A stretch of 64,000 nucleotides of DNA from an uncultured Fretibacterium sp. (GCA_937915755.1 CALGGR010000326.1:1-64000); one strand, 5' to 3'. Positions 25,226 through 34,841 are shown, counted from the first letter of the stretch. The notes: generated by a model from the sequence alone, not told the origin. Program-made: numbers and translations.

Positions 25226-25696
25226 ATGACCAACAAGACACGCGACATAATATGTTCAATCATAGTGCTTGCATTCGGTGCGGCCATGATTTACTTCGTG
25301 AAGGACGTTCGCAGGGTCATACGTTCCGATGTAGGCTCTGCGTTCGTTCCGACACTCATAGGCTGGTGCATCATTGCAACAGGCGCGGCAAAGCTGTTCT
25401 ACTCAATCTTCACCGGCCTCAAAGAAGAGAACAAGAAGATCGTCTTCGATCAGGATTTCTTCGGCGGAATTGGGACGATCGTCCTCATGGTGCTTTACAT
25501 GCTTGCGTTCCAGCCCGTCGGATTCGTCGTGGCAAGCGCGGTGTACCTGTTCTTGCAGATGCTACTGTTCAGCGAGAAGTCAAACCGTAAAATCATTCTC
25601 TTTGCGGTGATAGCGGTGCTTCTTCCTGTGGCGGTTGACGCACTGTTCGTTTTCGTAATAAAGATGCCGCTTCCTGTCGGCGTATTCGGATTCTAA
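25226..25696 (+). CDS. tctB: TTT transporter small membrane subunit
   Basis: A 156-residue TctB-type protein with four hydrophobic segments: ICSIIVLAFGAAMIYFV, the region around ALIGWCIIATGAAKLF, TIVLMVLYMLAFQPVGFVVA and the C-terminal FAVIAVLLPVAVDALFVFVI. It forms the membrane part of the carrier with TctA. ATG 25226 follows AGGAGGG. It lies 15 bases before tctA. Confidence 0.88.
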   Translation: MTNKTRDIICSIIVLAFGAAMIYFVKDVRRVIRSDVGSAFVPTLIGWCIIATGAAKLFYSIFTGLKEENKKIVFDQDFFGGIGTIVLMVLYMLAFQPVGFVVASAVYLFLQMLLFSEKSNRKIILFAVIAVLLPVAVDALFVFVIKMPLPVGVFGF

Positions 25697-25711
25697 GGAG
25701 GCTGACACACA

Positions 25712-27241
25712 ATGATAACAGCAGCATTAGCCAACGTATTGAACCCCGTGTGCCTGTTCCTGATTTGGGTGGGTACGGTAATCGGAATAATCTTCGGTTC
25801 AGTTCCTGGACTGTCAGCAACAATGTCGGTCGTTCTGTTCCTCCCGATGACTTTCAGCCTTGAGGCGACAAGGGGGATTGCGCTTCTCGTCGGCCTCTAC
25901 ATGGGCGGAATTTCCGGCGGCTTAATCTCGGCAATACTCCTCAAGATTCCCGGAACACCGTCGTCAATCTCGACAGTCTTCGACGGCGGCCCTATGGCTG
26001 AGAAAGGCGAGGCGGGACGCGCTTTAGGTGTCGGCATTCTCTACTCGTTCATCGGCTCAATTCTCGGTATACTCGCGTTAATGTTCATAAGCCCGATGCT
26101 CGCTAAGGTTTGCCTGCTCTTTGGGCCTGCGGAATATTTCTCGGTTGCGGTTTTCTCGCTGACGATAATAGCGGCACTTTCGGGAAAAGACATGCTCAAC
26201 GGACTCATTGCGGGGCTGACCGGGCTCGCTCTCTCAATGGTCGGAATGGCACCGATTGACACGAAGGTACGCTACACATTCGGGAACTATCAGCTTCTCA
26301 ACGGCTTTGATATAACGGTGCTTCTCATCGGGGTATTCGCGGTTACGGACATAATACTTGCGGGCTTCGGAAGAAGGACGTTAGCGCAGAGGCTCGAACA
26401 GAAGAAATACCAGCTCAAGGGCTACGGAATCTCGATGATAGAGTTCATTCAGCAGATACCGAACGCAATAATCTCGTCGATAATCGGAATAATCATCGGC
26501 ATACTTCCGGGCATCGGCGGCTCAACGGCGGGACTTCTTGCGTACACGGCTGAGAAATCGCGCTCAAAGCATCCTGAAAAGTTCGGGACTGGAATCATTG
26601 ACGGAGTAATCGCGTCTGAGACATCGAACAACGCGGTCATAGGCGGCTCACTCGTTCCGTTGCTCTGCATGGGAATTCCCGGAAACACGGTCGCGGCGGT
26701 ATTCCTGGGCGGGCTTCTTGTTCACGGAATTAACCCCGGGCCATTGATCTTCGACAAGAGCGGCGTATACGTCTACGGAATATACTTCGCGCTTATCGTT
26801 GCGAGTGTGTTCATGCTCATCTTCGAGAGAATGGGGCTGAGGATATTCGCGAAATTGCTTGACATTCCCAAGCACATACTCCTCCCAATCATCATGATAA
26901 TGTGCTGCGTCGGAGCTTACTCAAGCAACAGCAGAGTGTTTGATGTTCAGTGCGTACTGTTCTTTGCGCTGCTGGGACTGATGTTCAAGTGCTTCAAGAT
27001 ACCCAGCACGCCGCTGATAATCGGGTTCATACTTGGCTCAATGTTCGAGGAGAACCTGAGAATGGCACTTCAGGCTTCACACGGAAACTGGATGATATTC
27101 CTGACGAGGCCGATTTCGTGCGGCTTCCTGATCGTTGCGGTTGTGTTCTGCACATATACGGTACTGAGCAATCTCCGCGCAAAGAAGAAAGCTGAACTTG
27201 AAGGCAAGGAGTTCCACGAGGCGGAAGAAGGAGAGCTGTAA
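25712..27241 (+). CDS. tctA: TTT transporter large membrane subunit
   Basis: A 509-residue permease of the TctA family with roughly 12 membrane segments. Family signatures seen are GTVIGIIFGSVPGLSATMSV near the start, GIIIGILPGIGGSTAGLLAY in the middle, and repeated small-residue PG motifs. ASETSNNAVIGGSLVPLLCMGIPGN is also characteristic. It completes the tctCBA set and ends shortly before a terminator. Confidence 0.93.
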   Translation: MITAALANVLNPVCLFLIWVGTVIGIIFGSVPGLSATMSVVLFLPMTFSLEATRGIALLVGLYMGGISGGLISAILLKIPGTPSSISTVFDGGPMAEKGEAGRALGVGILYSFIGSILGILALMFISPMLAKVCLLFGPAEYFSVAVFSLTIIAALSGKDMLNGLIAGLTGLALSMVGMAPIDTKVRYTFGNYQLLNGFDITVLLIGVFAVTDIILAGFGRRTLAQRLEQKKYQLKGYGISMIEFIQQIPNAIISSIIGIIIGILPGIGGSTAGLLAYTAEKSRSKHPEKFGTGIIDGVIASETSNNAVIGGSLVPLLCMGIPGNTVAAVFLGGLLVHGINPGPLIFDKSGVYVYGIYFALIVASVFMLIFERMGLRIFAKLLDIPKHILLPIIMIMCCVGAYSSNSRVFDVQCVLFFALLGLMFKCFKIPSTPLIIGFILGSMFEENLRMALQASHGNWMIFLTRPISCGFLIVAVVFCTYTVLSNLRAKKKAELEGKEFHEAEEGEL

Positions 27242-27256
27242 GAACAATCAAGCTGT

Positions 27257-27290
27257 AACCCTGCGGAGAGATTCGCGGGGTTATGTTTTA
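27257..27290 (+). terminator. Terminator of the TTT operon
   Basis: AACCCTGC (27257-27264) pairs with GCGGGGTT (27275-27282, one G-U pair) and is followed by ATGTTTTA. It lies 15 bases after the tctA stop and next to the end of the convergent peptidase fragment. Confidence 0.7.
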
Positions 27291-27293
27291 TGT

Positions 27294-27485
27294 TCACTTG
27301 TCGAGCCATTCTTCCAGTGTCAATATCGGCGAACCCATCATCTTCTTTGCAAGCTCCGCATCATCAATGTAACGAATATGCCACGGCTCATATTGAGTAG
27401 CCTGTTGTATTCTCTTTATTATTCTTTTCGCTTGAAGTGAACCTGTAGCCCACAAGTCCAAGAGCCGCGAGTATCCTTGTGAGCT
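27294..27485 (-). pseudogene. C-terminal fragment of a VanY/M15-type D-Ala-D-Ala carboxypeptidase
   Basis: A 63-codon open stretch without a good start, bounded upstream by TAA (27488-27486) right after tamB. It reads QGYSRLLDLW, then IIKRIQQATQ, then YEPWHIRYIDDAELAKKM and LTLEEWLDK. YEPWHIRY with its catalytic histidine is the last zinc-site motif of VanY-type carboxypeptidases. The zinc ligands that would come earlier (HxxGxAxD) are missing, so this is a decayed remnant. Confidence 0.6.
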
Positions 27486-27500
27486 TTAATGATGTCCCGT

Positions 27501-30500
27501 TCACATTCCAATATTGAATAGATTGTCGATTAGCTGCTGCTTGAACTGGTCGCTCGGAGATTCATCTTCGGCACTCGGCGCACCCTTCCCAACTGGCAGC
27601 TTGAAGCTCATCTTGAACTGCGTTGTGTCCTTCTGCTTCTCCTCGTCCTTGTTGAGAATGTCAATCGGCAGGAAATCCTCAATCGGCTTGGTAACCTTCA
27701 AGTCCCTGAGCTGGGGCTTATATGGCGAATTAGCGATAGTGAATGATACGTTCTGGAAATCCCTGCGTTTTATCCCCATTACCCTGCTCGTAGCATCACG
27801 AAGCACGTTTCTCGCAAGCCCTCCCGTCATGTACTGGAATATTCCCTTCATTGCACCCAGCAGACGATCAAGGAGCTTGAGGTCAAACCTTCCGTCGCAG
27901 AGAAGCTTCATTCCCTTTCCTGGGATTCCGCATGAGCCGTTAATCGTGAAGTACCTGTATAATGGCTCGTCGAATCCTGCCCTTGCTCCAGTTCCAGGGT
28001 TGAGGAACAAGTCCTTTCCGTCCCAGAAAAATGAACCGTTTATCTTCTCGAACGTTATCTTTCCCGTCGGCGTTATGCTCTCAAGTGCCTTGACCTTCTG
28101 AAGTCCGCCCGGGCTTGTCGAGAAATTCCCGTCAGCAAAACTCAGGTTCATTCCCATTGACGAGCTTCCCTTCATCGTAACATTAGCGTCAACAGTTCCA
28201 ACAAGCTCGCCCTCAGGCATAAATGGCTGCGCAAGTTTTCCGAAGTCAACATGTGAGGCCTTCACGTTCCCGCGCCACTCCGTAACTTTCTCCTTCATGT
28301 CAACCTCAAATGTCGACTTTATCACACCTCCGCTCAAGATTGCACGGCCGTTGGTCATCTGTACTTTCCCTTTGTCGGCGAGAACTTTCACGGGAAGATT
28401 GATGTCGCTGATTCTTATCTTGTCCATGAGAGTTATGCCGTCGGATTTCGCGTTTATGACGATTGGTGCGCCGGGCTTCGTGTTTCCGTGAACGTGGGCG
28501 ATGATTTTGCCTTTGACCATTCCGGCCATGTTCGGCATCTGCGTCTCTATCGCGCTGTCAACGTCGAGTGGCTTGGTGTCAACCGTGTAGTATATCCCGT
28601 CGTTCTTTATCTGGAGGTCAATGTCAGATTCGGGCTTGAAATTGTCGATTCGTGCCTTTGCGTTCATGATGAAGTGATTTTTTGCAGGCGATCTAACGTC
28701 AAGTGCTATGTCGTGAATCTCGGACTTCTGGTATAACACCGGCCTTGTAAGCTGAAGGTGCGCTGTTGGCTGTGCGAATGTCCCCGTTACTCCCGCCTTC
28801 GCGTCAATTACACCTTCAACCGGAGCTTTCTGCATGAAGTTCTTGAGGAGTGCCTTCAAGTCGAGATGCCTTACAACCGTGTCGATGTTCAGAGTGCTCG
28901 ACATTATGTCCTTCATGTTTGGCGAGATATTCCCTGAACCGCTTATTGCCGCACCGTTCACAGTGGCCTCAACCTTCCTGATGTTCACGCGCTTCATGCT
29001 TCCGTCAGCCTCGATCGTAGCGTTCGGAACGTCAACAAAATCAACGGCCTTTACGTTCTTGGCGGTCAATTTTGCCGAAAGATTGGAGAGCGTCATGTTA
29101 CCCCTTGCGTTGAGAGTTGCTGCTCCAATGCTGGCCATGTTTCCGGCCTTTATGCTGTCAGCGTTGATGTTCGCAGTTATTGCGGCTGTATTGAGGCTGC
29201 CTTTGATGCCCGCGTTACCCCTGACCCTTCCTGAGATTGGCATTGATTTGTCCTGAAGCTTCAATGCGTTCATGAGCTGTGCGAGATTTATCCCTGACGT
29301 TGAGGCCGTAATGTCTAGCGCGGGATTGGCCATGTTCCGGAGATTTACCGTGCCTTTTGCGTTGACCGTTCCGCCCGGAAGTGAGGCTTTCGCATTGTTG
29401 ATGTTCACGATACCTCCGCGAAGTGAGACTGGAATATCAGCGTCGCCAAATCTCATGCCCTGAAATCCTGCGTTACGTGCCGAGAGTGAGGCGTTGGCAT
29501 TGATGGCGTTGATGTCGGTGAATTTCCCCGAAGCGTTGGCGCCAAGCGAATATTTCCCCGAAACGTCCTGAAGTCCCGGAATGAATTTCATCTCAAGATT
29601 GCGAACGTCAGCATCAGCCTTGAATGTCGAATCGTTGAGATTGGCCGTAGCGTTTAGAGTTGCCGAGCCATTCGGGAGGGTGGCCTTTGCGTTGTTGACG
29701 GTGAGAATATTGTTGCGGAATGTTACGGGGATCTCAGCGTTGCCGATGTTGATGCCCGTATAGCCAGCGTTGTGAGCCGTGAGTAATGCGTCGGCGGTTA
29801 TCGTCTTTGTGTCGTAGAAGTTCCCGGAAGCATCAGCCTTTAGCGAGTACGTACCCTTTAGCTGTTTGAGCTGAGGAATGAACCGGAGGTCGAGATTCTT
29901 AGCGTCAGCATTCGCCGAAAATTTCCCGTCAGCAATATTCGCTTCAGCCTTGAGATTCGCCGAACTTCCCGGGAATCTTATGCTAGCGTCCGAGATTTTC
30001 ACCACACCTCCGGCCATGCTTATGGGAATGTCTGCGTTGCCCTTGCTCACACCAGCATATCCAGCATTACGAGCCGTGAGAAGCGCGTCTGCCATTATGG
30101 ATTTGATGTCGTTATAATTTCCTGATGCTGTGGCTTTGAGGTTGTACGAGCCTGAAACGTCCCTCAGCATTGGAACGACACGAGGCTCAATGTTGTTAGC
30201 GTCAGCCTTTGCAGAGAACTCTCCGCTCTTTGTGTCAGCTTTCCCCGAAGCGATTATTCTTCCCCGCCCGAAATTCGCCGTAAAACCCTCAAGCTCCGCC
30301 GTACCGTTCATGACATCGTAATCCGCGTCAGCATTAAGCCCCGTAAGATTCACTCCGAACGCGCCTACTCTCTCGGAATTTACGTTTGCGTTGACGTTGA
30401 GAGTCTCTGAGATTTTCGCCCTCGCCGAGATTTTGCCGACTGGATTCTCGATGACCCCTGAAAGCTGAGGGATTGCCCTTACGAGCGAAGGAAGGTCAAG

Positions 30501-31868
30501 ATTCACGATTGAGACTACGAGACCTTCAGGCTTTACGTTTCCTTCAGCGTCCGCAACTGCACTGCCCCTGGCGAAGATTTTTCCGCCGAATGCCTTTCCT
30601 CCGAGCGAAATCTGAGGGATTGTGTCAGGTTTGAGGCTTGCGTTCATGCTGAGGCTTTCGACAGCGTTGATACCCATTGCCGAGACCCCGGGAATATCAG
30701 CCTTGACGCTTGCCCTCGTTCGCCTGAATACGTCCTCCATAATGTCATCGGTTATCTGGGTGTCAACGTCGAAATTCACGTAGCCCCGCTCACCTTTCAG
30801 TGCCATGTCAGGAGCGAACATTGCCCCGATTTCTGTGAGTGATATGTTCTTTCCCTCGCCTTTTGCCGAGAACTTCATGGCCGAGATGTCGCCGGAAGCA
30901 TTGAGCGTGAAGCCGGCAGCCTTGGTGTTGAGAGCAGCGTTGTCGAGCGTGAAAATCTTTGAGCCGTCCCACGTGAATGGAAGACGGAAGTTCAGGGGAA
31001 TGTCCATGACTTCAGCGCGCGGCATTGAGAGGACTCCTGAAGCCGAGATTGCGCCGTCATCATCGTTGGCCTTTGCGGAAATCTTAGCGTCGATTCTTCC
31101 GTTTGCCTTGAGATCTGAGGGTGCGAACTTCATGAAGTCCTCAAGACTCAACGCTGTGAGGAACAATTTTGCGTCGAGGGGCTGAATCTTACCCGTGAAT
31201 TTCCCCGTTCCCTTTGAACCTATGCGAATGTCGGAGGAGATTACTTCTGCTGACGGGAGATTGACATCTGCGTTTGCGAGCAGGGGGAGGATTTTATCGC
31301 GTGAGACTAATACCGCGTCAAGAAGGAATTTCCCGGCCTCGTTGAGAGTGAGAGCGTCAAGTTCGAGGTCAGCATACGGGCTCCCGAAGTGTACATCACG
31401 CACTGAAATGTTCGAGGGATTCAGCTTGAGGTCGAAGGGCGGGGCTATGGGCTTTGCTTCGTCCTCTGATGATGCCGGAAAGAGCTTGGCAATTTTCATA
31501 ACGCTGTCAAGGTCTGTGCTTACTCCATGAACGTTCAGCGACTTTATGAAGGGAAGGCCGTCCATTCCAGAGAGGACTAAATCCCAATCCGGGCTGACTG
31601 AGGCATGATTGAGTAACGCCAGCGTCTCATCGCCGGAAATCACTCTAAGGCCGTCAATCGAGTAGCCGTTTCTGAGTGAGCCTGTGATGTTTTGGACTTC
31701 GATTCTTGCGGGGTGAAGAAAGAAAGTCCCGCCACGTTCAGCAATGGGCTTTACCAGCCATGAGCCGGTGTCAAACCAAAAGAGAGCAGCACCTGCCGCG
31801 ATAGTAATCAATGATATGTATATGAAATATTTTATGAGTGAACCTACAAAGCGCACGTTGAATTTCAC
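27501..31868 (-). CDS. tamB: AsmA/TamB-like outer-membrane biogenesis protein
   Basis: A 1455-residue envelope-spanning protein. One N-terminal transmembrane helix (around residues 14-30) anchors it in the inner membrane. A very long beta-rich body follows. The C-terminal DUF490 region (about residue 1200 onward) includes MKGSSSMGMNLSFADG and QLRDLKVTKPIEDFLPID. Such proteins form grooves that carry phospholipid or help insert outer-membrane proteins. The central part contains about three tandem repeats of 100 residues. No TamA neighbour is present. It diverges from topA with only 72 bases between the chosen starts. Confidence 0.85.
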   Translation of the reverse strand: MKFNVRFVGSLIKYFIYISLITIAAGAALFWFDTGSWLVKPIAERGGTFFLHPARIEVQNITGSLRNGYSIDGLRVISGDETLALLNHASVSPDWDLVLSGMDGLPFIKSLNVHGVSTDLDSVMKIAKLFPASSEDEAKPIAPPFDLKLNPSNISVRDVHFGSPYADLELDALTLNEAGKFLLDAVLVSRDKILPLLANADVNLPSAEVISSDIRIGSKGTGKFTGKIQPLDAKLFLTALSLEDFMKFAPSDLKANGRIDAKISAKANDDDGAISASGVLSMPRAEVMDIPLNFRLPFTWDGSKIFTLDNAALNTKAAGFTLNASGDISAMKFSAKGEGKNISLTEIGAMFAPDMALKGERGYVNFDVDTQITDDIMEDVFRRTRASVKADIPGVSAMGINAVESLSMNASLKPDTIPQISLGGKAFGGKIFARGSAVADAEGNVKPEGLVVSIVNLDLPSLVRAIPQLSGVIENPVGKISARAKISETLNVNANVNSERVGAFGVNLTGLNADADYDVMNGTAELEGFTANFGRGRIIASGKADTKSGEFSAKADANNIEPRVVPMLRDVSGSYNLKATASGNYNDIKSIMADALLTARNAGYAGVSKGNADIPISMAGGVVKISDASIRFPGSSANLKAEANIADGKFSANADAKNLDLRFIPQLKQLKGTYSLKADASGNFYDTKTITADALLTAHNAGYTGINIGNAEIPVTFRNNILTVNNAKATLPNGSATLNATANLNDSTFKADADVRNLEMKFIPGLQDVSGKYSLGANASGKFTDINAINANASLSARNAGFQGMRFGDADIPVSLRGGIVNINNAKASLPGGTVNAKGTVNLRNMANPALDITASTSGINLAQLMNALKLQDKSMPISGRVRGNAGIKGSLNTAAITANINADSIKAGNMASIGAATLNARGNMTLSNLSAKLTAKNVKAVDFVDVPNATIEADGSMKRVNIRKVEATVNGAAISGSGNISPNMKDIMSSTLNIDTVVRHLDLKALLKNFMQKAPVEGVIDAKAGVTGTFAQPTAHLQLTRPVLYQKSEIHDIALDVRSPAKNHFIMNAKARIDNFKPESDIDLQIKNDGIYYTVDTKPLDVDSAIETQMPNMAGMVKGKIIAHVHGNTKPGAPIVINAKSDGITLMDKIRISDINLPVKVLADKGKVQMTNGRAILSGGVIKSTFEVDMKEKVTEWRGNVKASHVDFGKLAQPFMPEGELVGTVDANVTMKGSSSMGMNLSFADGNFSTSPGGLQKVKALESITPTGKITFEKINGSFFWDGKDLFLNPGTGARAGFDEPLYRYFTINGSCGIPGKGMKLLCDGRFDLKLLDRLLGAMKGIFQYMTGGLARNVLRDATSRVMGIKRRDFQNVSFTIANSPYKPQLRDLKVTKPIEDFLPIDILNKDEEKQKDTTQFKMSFKLPVGKGAPSAEDESPSDQFKQQLIDNLFNIGM
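29325..30222 (-). repeat. Three tandem ~100-residue repeats inside the TamB-like protein
   Basis: Units begin near 30222, 29923 and 29624, spaced about 299 bases. Each opens with a FSAKADA/FSANADA/FKADADV box, then a PxLxxxxGxYxLxAxASG segment, then AxLxARNAGYxG, a DIPxS/EIPVT strand and an AxxPxGxxxLxA strand. The repeats are similar in protein but well diverged in DNA, so they are old. They probably lengthen the periplasmic groove. Confidence 0.7.
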
Positions 31869-31940
31869 ATCCCTCTAAAATTTTCACTAATTATATGATA
31901 AATTAAGGCGTTGAAAAAATATCAATGGGGGGTAATCAAT

Positions 31941-34211
31941 ATTTCGCCTGTATTAGAAACAGCCTCGCCTATTCTGGAGGAGGCCACGAAGAAGAAAACA
32001 TCAAGAGCAGCGGCCAAAAAATCATCAGCCGTGAAGAAAGCACCCGCTAAATCCACGAAAACCACAAAGTCAGGGGCGGCCAAGAAAACGACCGCAAAAT
32101 CCTCCGCTGACGGCCGCACTCTCATCATCGTTGAGTCGCCGTCGAAAGCAGCTACACTCTCTGGAATGCTCGGAAAGGCTTATATCGTTAAATCCAGCAA
32201 GGGCCACATGAAAGACTTGCCAAAAAGCCGCCTTGCCATAGACATTGAGCATGGCTTCACACCCGAATATATCCTCGTAAAAGGGAAAGCCGCCCTCAAG
32301 AACGAACTCCTTAAACTCGCATCAACCGCAAAGAATGTCCTTCTTGCCTCTGACCCTGACCGCGAGGGTGAAGCTATTGCGTGGCATCTTGCCGATATTC
32401 TCGGGGTGAACTTGTCAGAGAAATGCCGCGTTAGATTCTACGAGATCACTGAGAATGCCGTTAAAGCTGCCGTTAAGAACCCTGACTATATCGACATCAA
32501 TAAGGTTGACGCACAGCAAGCCCGTCGCATTCTTGACCGCCTTGTGGGGTACACGCTGAGTCCGCTCCTTTGGAAGAAGATTCGCTACGGACTTTCCGCA
32601 GGAAGGGTCCAGTCTGTCGCGCTTAACATAATCTGTGAACGTGAGCGCGAGATTATGGCGTTCATTCCTGACCCGTATTACGTAATCACAGCCCTTGCCG
32701 AAAACAACGGAAGGCACTACGAGTTACGCGCCTGCAAGCTTGACGGCAAGTCCCTCCTCAAGAACACTCTCCCTCTCCTCATTAACACTCCCGAGAAAGC
32801 CGAGGAGATCATCGCGGAGATTAAGGCCAATGAGATTGTAGTTACGGAGTTCAAGTCGAAGAACAGCGCACATTCAGCACCCGCACCGTTCAGGACCAGC
32901 ACGCTTCAGCAGGAGGCTTCACGGAAACTCAGCTTCGTACCAGCTCACACTATGAGGATTGCTCAGGCACTATACGAGGGTCTCAACATTCCTGGACGCG
33001 GGCACATCGGTCTCATAACGTACATGCGAACTGACAGCCTCAGAATTTCCGACGAGGCAATATCTTCGTGCCGTGAGTATATTTCCGCGAACTACAAGAA
33101 GGACTACCTTCCGAAAACTCCGAACGTCTACGGTTCATCGAGCAAGGCAAAAATCCAGGACGCCCACGAAGCAATCCGTCCGACCGACATAACATTGACG
33201 CCCGAATCCCTGAAGGACTCACTCACTCCCGAACAGCTCAAACTCTACACGCTCATATGGCGGCGTTTCATTGCAAGCCAGATGACCTCCGCAGTAACAG
33301 CAAAGTCAACCCTCAAAGCCGAGGCAGGACGTGTTACCCTGAAGCAGGAAGGTGAGACTCTTGTTTTCGACGGCTGGAGCATTCTTTGGCCGCTTGAACT
33401 CAAAGGCTGCGAGCTTGCGAAAATTGACGCGGGCGAAATCTTGACTCTCAATGATGTTCAGAACGAGAAGAAATTCACCAAGCCGCCGGCAAGATATTCG
33501 GAGGCTGGGCTGATAAAGACGCTTGAGGAGAACGGGGTGGGGCGTCCGTCAACGTATGCGACGATTGCTGGGACGCTTGAATCTCGGGGTTACATTGAGA
33601 AGAACGAGGAGAAGAGATTTTTCCCGACGGGACTGGGATTGACGGTTGACGAGTTTTTGGCGCGATATTTCAACCGGAAGGATTTGTCGTCGATTGTTGA
33701 TGCGGGGTTTACGGCGCAGATGGAGAAGGAGCTTGACGAGGTTGAGGAGGCAATCAGGGGATGGCTTGATGTTGTGGGGGAGTTCTGGGGGGAATTTTCG
33801 GCAACACTGAGTGAGGCGGAGGGTGCGGAGAGAGTACCATTGCCTGAGCCTGAACCCATAGGCGAGACTTGCCCTGAATGCGGCCATGACCTTGTGAAGA
33901 AGCGCGGACGTTTCGGCGAGTTCATAGCCTGCTCAAATTACCCTGAGTGCAAGTACACAAGACCCATACTCGATAAAATCGGCGTTACGTGTCCGAAGTG
34001 CGGCGAGGGAGAAATCGTGAAGCGAAAGAGCAAGAAGGGTCGCTCATTCTACGGATGTTCACGCTATCCTGAGTGTGATTATGTTGCTTGGAACCGTCCT
34101 GCAGGCGAAAAGTGCCCAGAATGTGGTGAGGATTTGTACCGAAGAGGGTCAACGATATTCTGTGCTAAGTGCAAGTATAAGGCTGAAGCTGAGTCGGCTG
34201 TCGGGGAATAG
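31941..34211 (+). CDS. topA: DNA topoisomerase I
   Basis: Type IA topoisomerase relaxing negative supercoils. The Toprim domain opens at RTLIIVESPSKAATL and includes LASDPDREGEAIAWHL. The active tyrosine lies in GLITYMRTDS, about residue 361. Three four-cysteine zinc ribbons close the protein (CPECG...CSNYPEC, CPKCG...CSRYPEC, CPECG...CAKC). Before Toprim is a Lys/Ala-rich tail of about 60 residues, unusual for TopA. No ATG fits the start. A TTG at 31911 has a poor ribosome site, while GGGGGG at 31927-31932 points to ATT 31941, which I chose. Confidence 0.9.
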   Translation: MSPVLETASPILEEATKKKTSRAAAKKSSAVKKAPAKSTKTTKSGAAKKTTAKSSADGRTLIIVESPSKAATLSGMLGKAYIVKSSKGHMKDLPKSRLAIDIEHGFTPEYILVKGKAALKNELLKLASTAKNVLLASDPDREGEAIAWHLADILGVNLSEKCRVRFYEITENAVKAAVKNPDYIDINKVDAQQARRILDRLVGYTLSPLLWKKIRYGLSAGRVQSVALNIICEREREIMAFIPDPYYVITALAENNGRHYELRACKLDGKSLLKNTLPLLINTPEKAEEIIAEIKANEIVVTEFKSKNSAHSAPAPFRTSTLQQEASRKLSFVPAHTMRIAQALYEGLNIPGRGHIGLITYMRTDSLRISDEAISSCREYISANYKKDYLPKTPNVYGSSSKAKIQDAHEAIRPTDITLTPESLKDSLTPEQLKLYTLIWRRFIASQMTSAVTAKSTLKAEAGRVTLKQEGETLVFDGWSILWPLELKGCELAKIDAGEILTLNDVQNEKKFTKPPARYSEAGLIKTLEENGVGRPSTYATIAGTLESRGYIEKNEEKRFFPTGLGLTVDEFLARYFNRKDLSSIVDAGFTAQMEKELDEVEEAIRGWLDVVGEFWGEFSATLSEAEGAERVPLPEPEPIGETCPECGHDLVKKRGRFGEFIACSNYPECKYTRPILDKIGVTCPKCGEGEIVKRKSKKGRSFYGCSRYPECDYVAWNRPAGEKCPECGEDLYRRGSTIFCAKCKYKAEAESAVGE

Positions 34212-34221
34212 AGGCAATATT

Positions 34222-34350
34222 ATGATTGATATTCTTTTCGGCGCAATAATAATCGCGGGAATATATTTCGCACTCAAGTACATTCACCGCGAAAGGCACT
34301 GCAATCACAACTGCAACGAATGCCGCCACCCCTGCCACACAAGAACGTGA
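34222..34350 (+). CDS. Tiny Cys/His-rich membrane protein
   Basis: A 42-residue protein starting at ATG 34222 (AGAGG seven bases upstream). One hydrophobic helix, MIDILFGAIIIAGIYFALKY, is followed by a short tail with four Cys and four His (HCNHNC, CRHPCH). The shape resembles FeoB-associated Cys-rich membrane proteins, which suggests metal binding, but no feo genes are nearby. It lies between topA and rplI on the same strand. Confidence 0.6.
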   Translation: MIDILFGAIIIAGIYFALKYIHRERHCNHNCNECRHPCHTRT

Positions 34351-34391
34351 TATTATTTGCAGGTTAATCACGAGAAGGGAGATTATTCAAC

Positions 34392-34841
34392 ATGAAGGTA
34401 ATACTAAAGTCAGACGTAAGCAAGCTCGGTAAAGCAGGCTCACTCATTGACGTAAGCGACGGACACGCACGGAACTTCCTCATTCCCAAAGGCCTCGCAA
34501 TCGAAGCAACACCAGGAAAGCTCAACGAATGGAAAAATGAGCAGGCCCGCCTCAAAGCAAAGGACGAGAAAAACCGTCAGGAAGCCCTCGAACTCCAGAA
34601 GAAACTTCAGGGGAAAGCCGTAACAGTAGAAGGCAAAGCAGGCGAAAACGGAAAGCTCTTCGGAAGCATAACAGCCTCTCAGGTCGCCGAAGCATTGGCC
34701 TCACAGCATGGTTTGAAGGATTTCGACAAGCGCAACATTAAGCTCGACGATACCATAAAGCAGCCCGGAAATTTCCCCATATCACTGAAGCTATATCCAG
34801 GCATTCAGGCTGATATGACGCTGACCGTGAAGGTTTCATGA
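34392..34841 (+). CDS. rplI: 50S ribosomal protein L9
   Basis: A two-domain large-subunit protein, 149 residues. The N-terminal domain MKVILKSDVSKLGKAGSLIDV and HARNFLIPKGLA is joined by the typical long connecting helix to the C-terminal domain (GKLFGSITASQVAEAL). Its stop overlaps the dnaB start as ATGA; rplI-dnaB is a common bacterial pairing. Confidence 0.97.
   Translation: MKVILKSDVSKLGKAGSLIDVSDGHARNFLIPKGLAIEATPGKLNEWKNEQARLKAKDEKNRQEALELQKKLQGKAVTVEGKAGENGKLFGSITASQVAEALASQHGLKDFDKRNIKLDDTIKQPGNFPISLKLYPGIQADMTLTVKVS

Noticed and set aside
25153..25590. 145-residue open frame overlapping tctB
   Set aside because: It runs through tctB in another frame, is rich in Arg/His from shifted membrane codons and begins at the ATGA flank by chance.
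27393..27500. Alternative reading of the VanY fragment with a frameshift (frame ending TTGYS before YEPWH)
   Set aside because: A single frame runs open from after the TAA at 27488 to the final stop and makes better family sense, so no frameshift is needed.
28834..31530. Many long open frames antisense to the TamB-like gene
   Set aside because: They mirror the regular codon pattern of the repeated beta-strands in tamB, have no ribosome sites and read as low-complexity Ser/Ala/Phe proteins. They are shadows.
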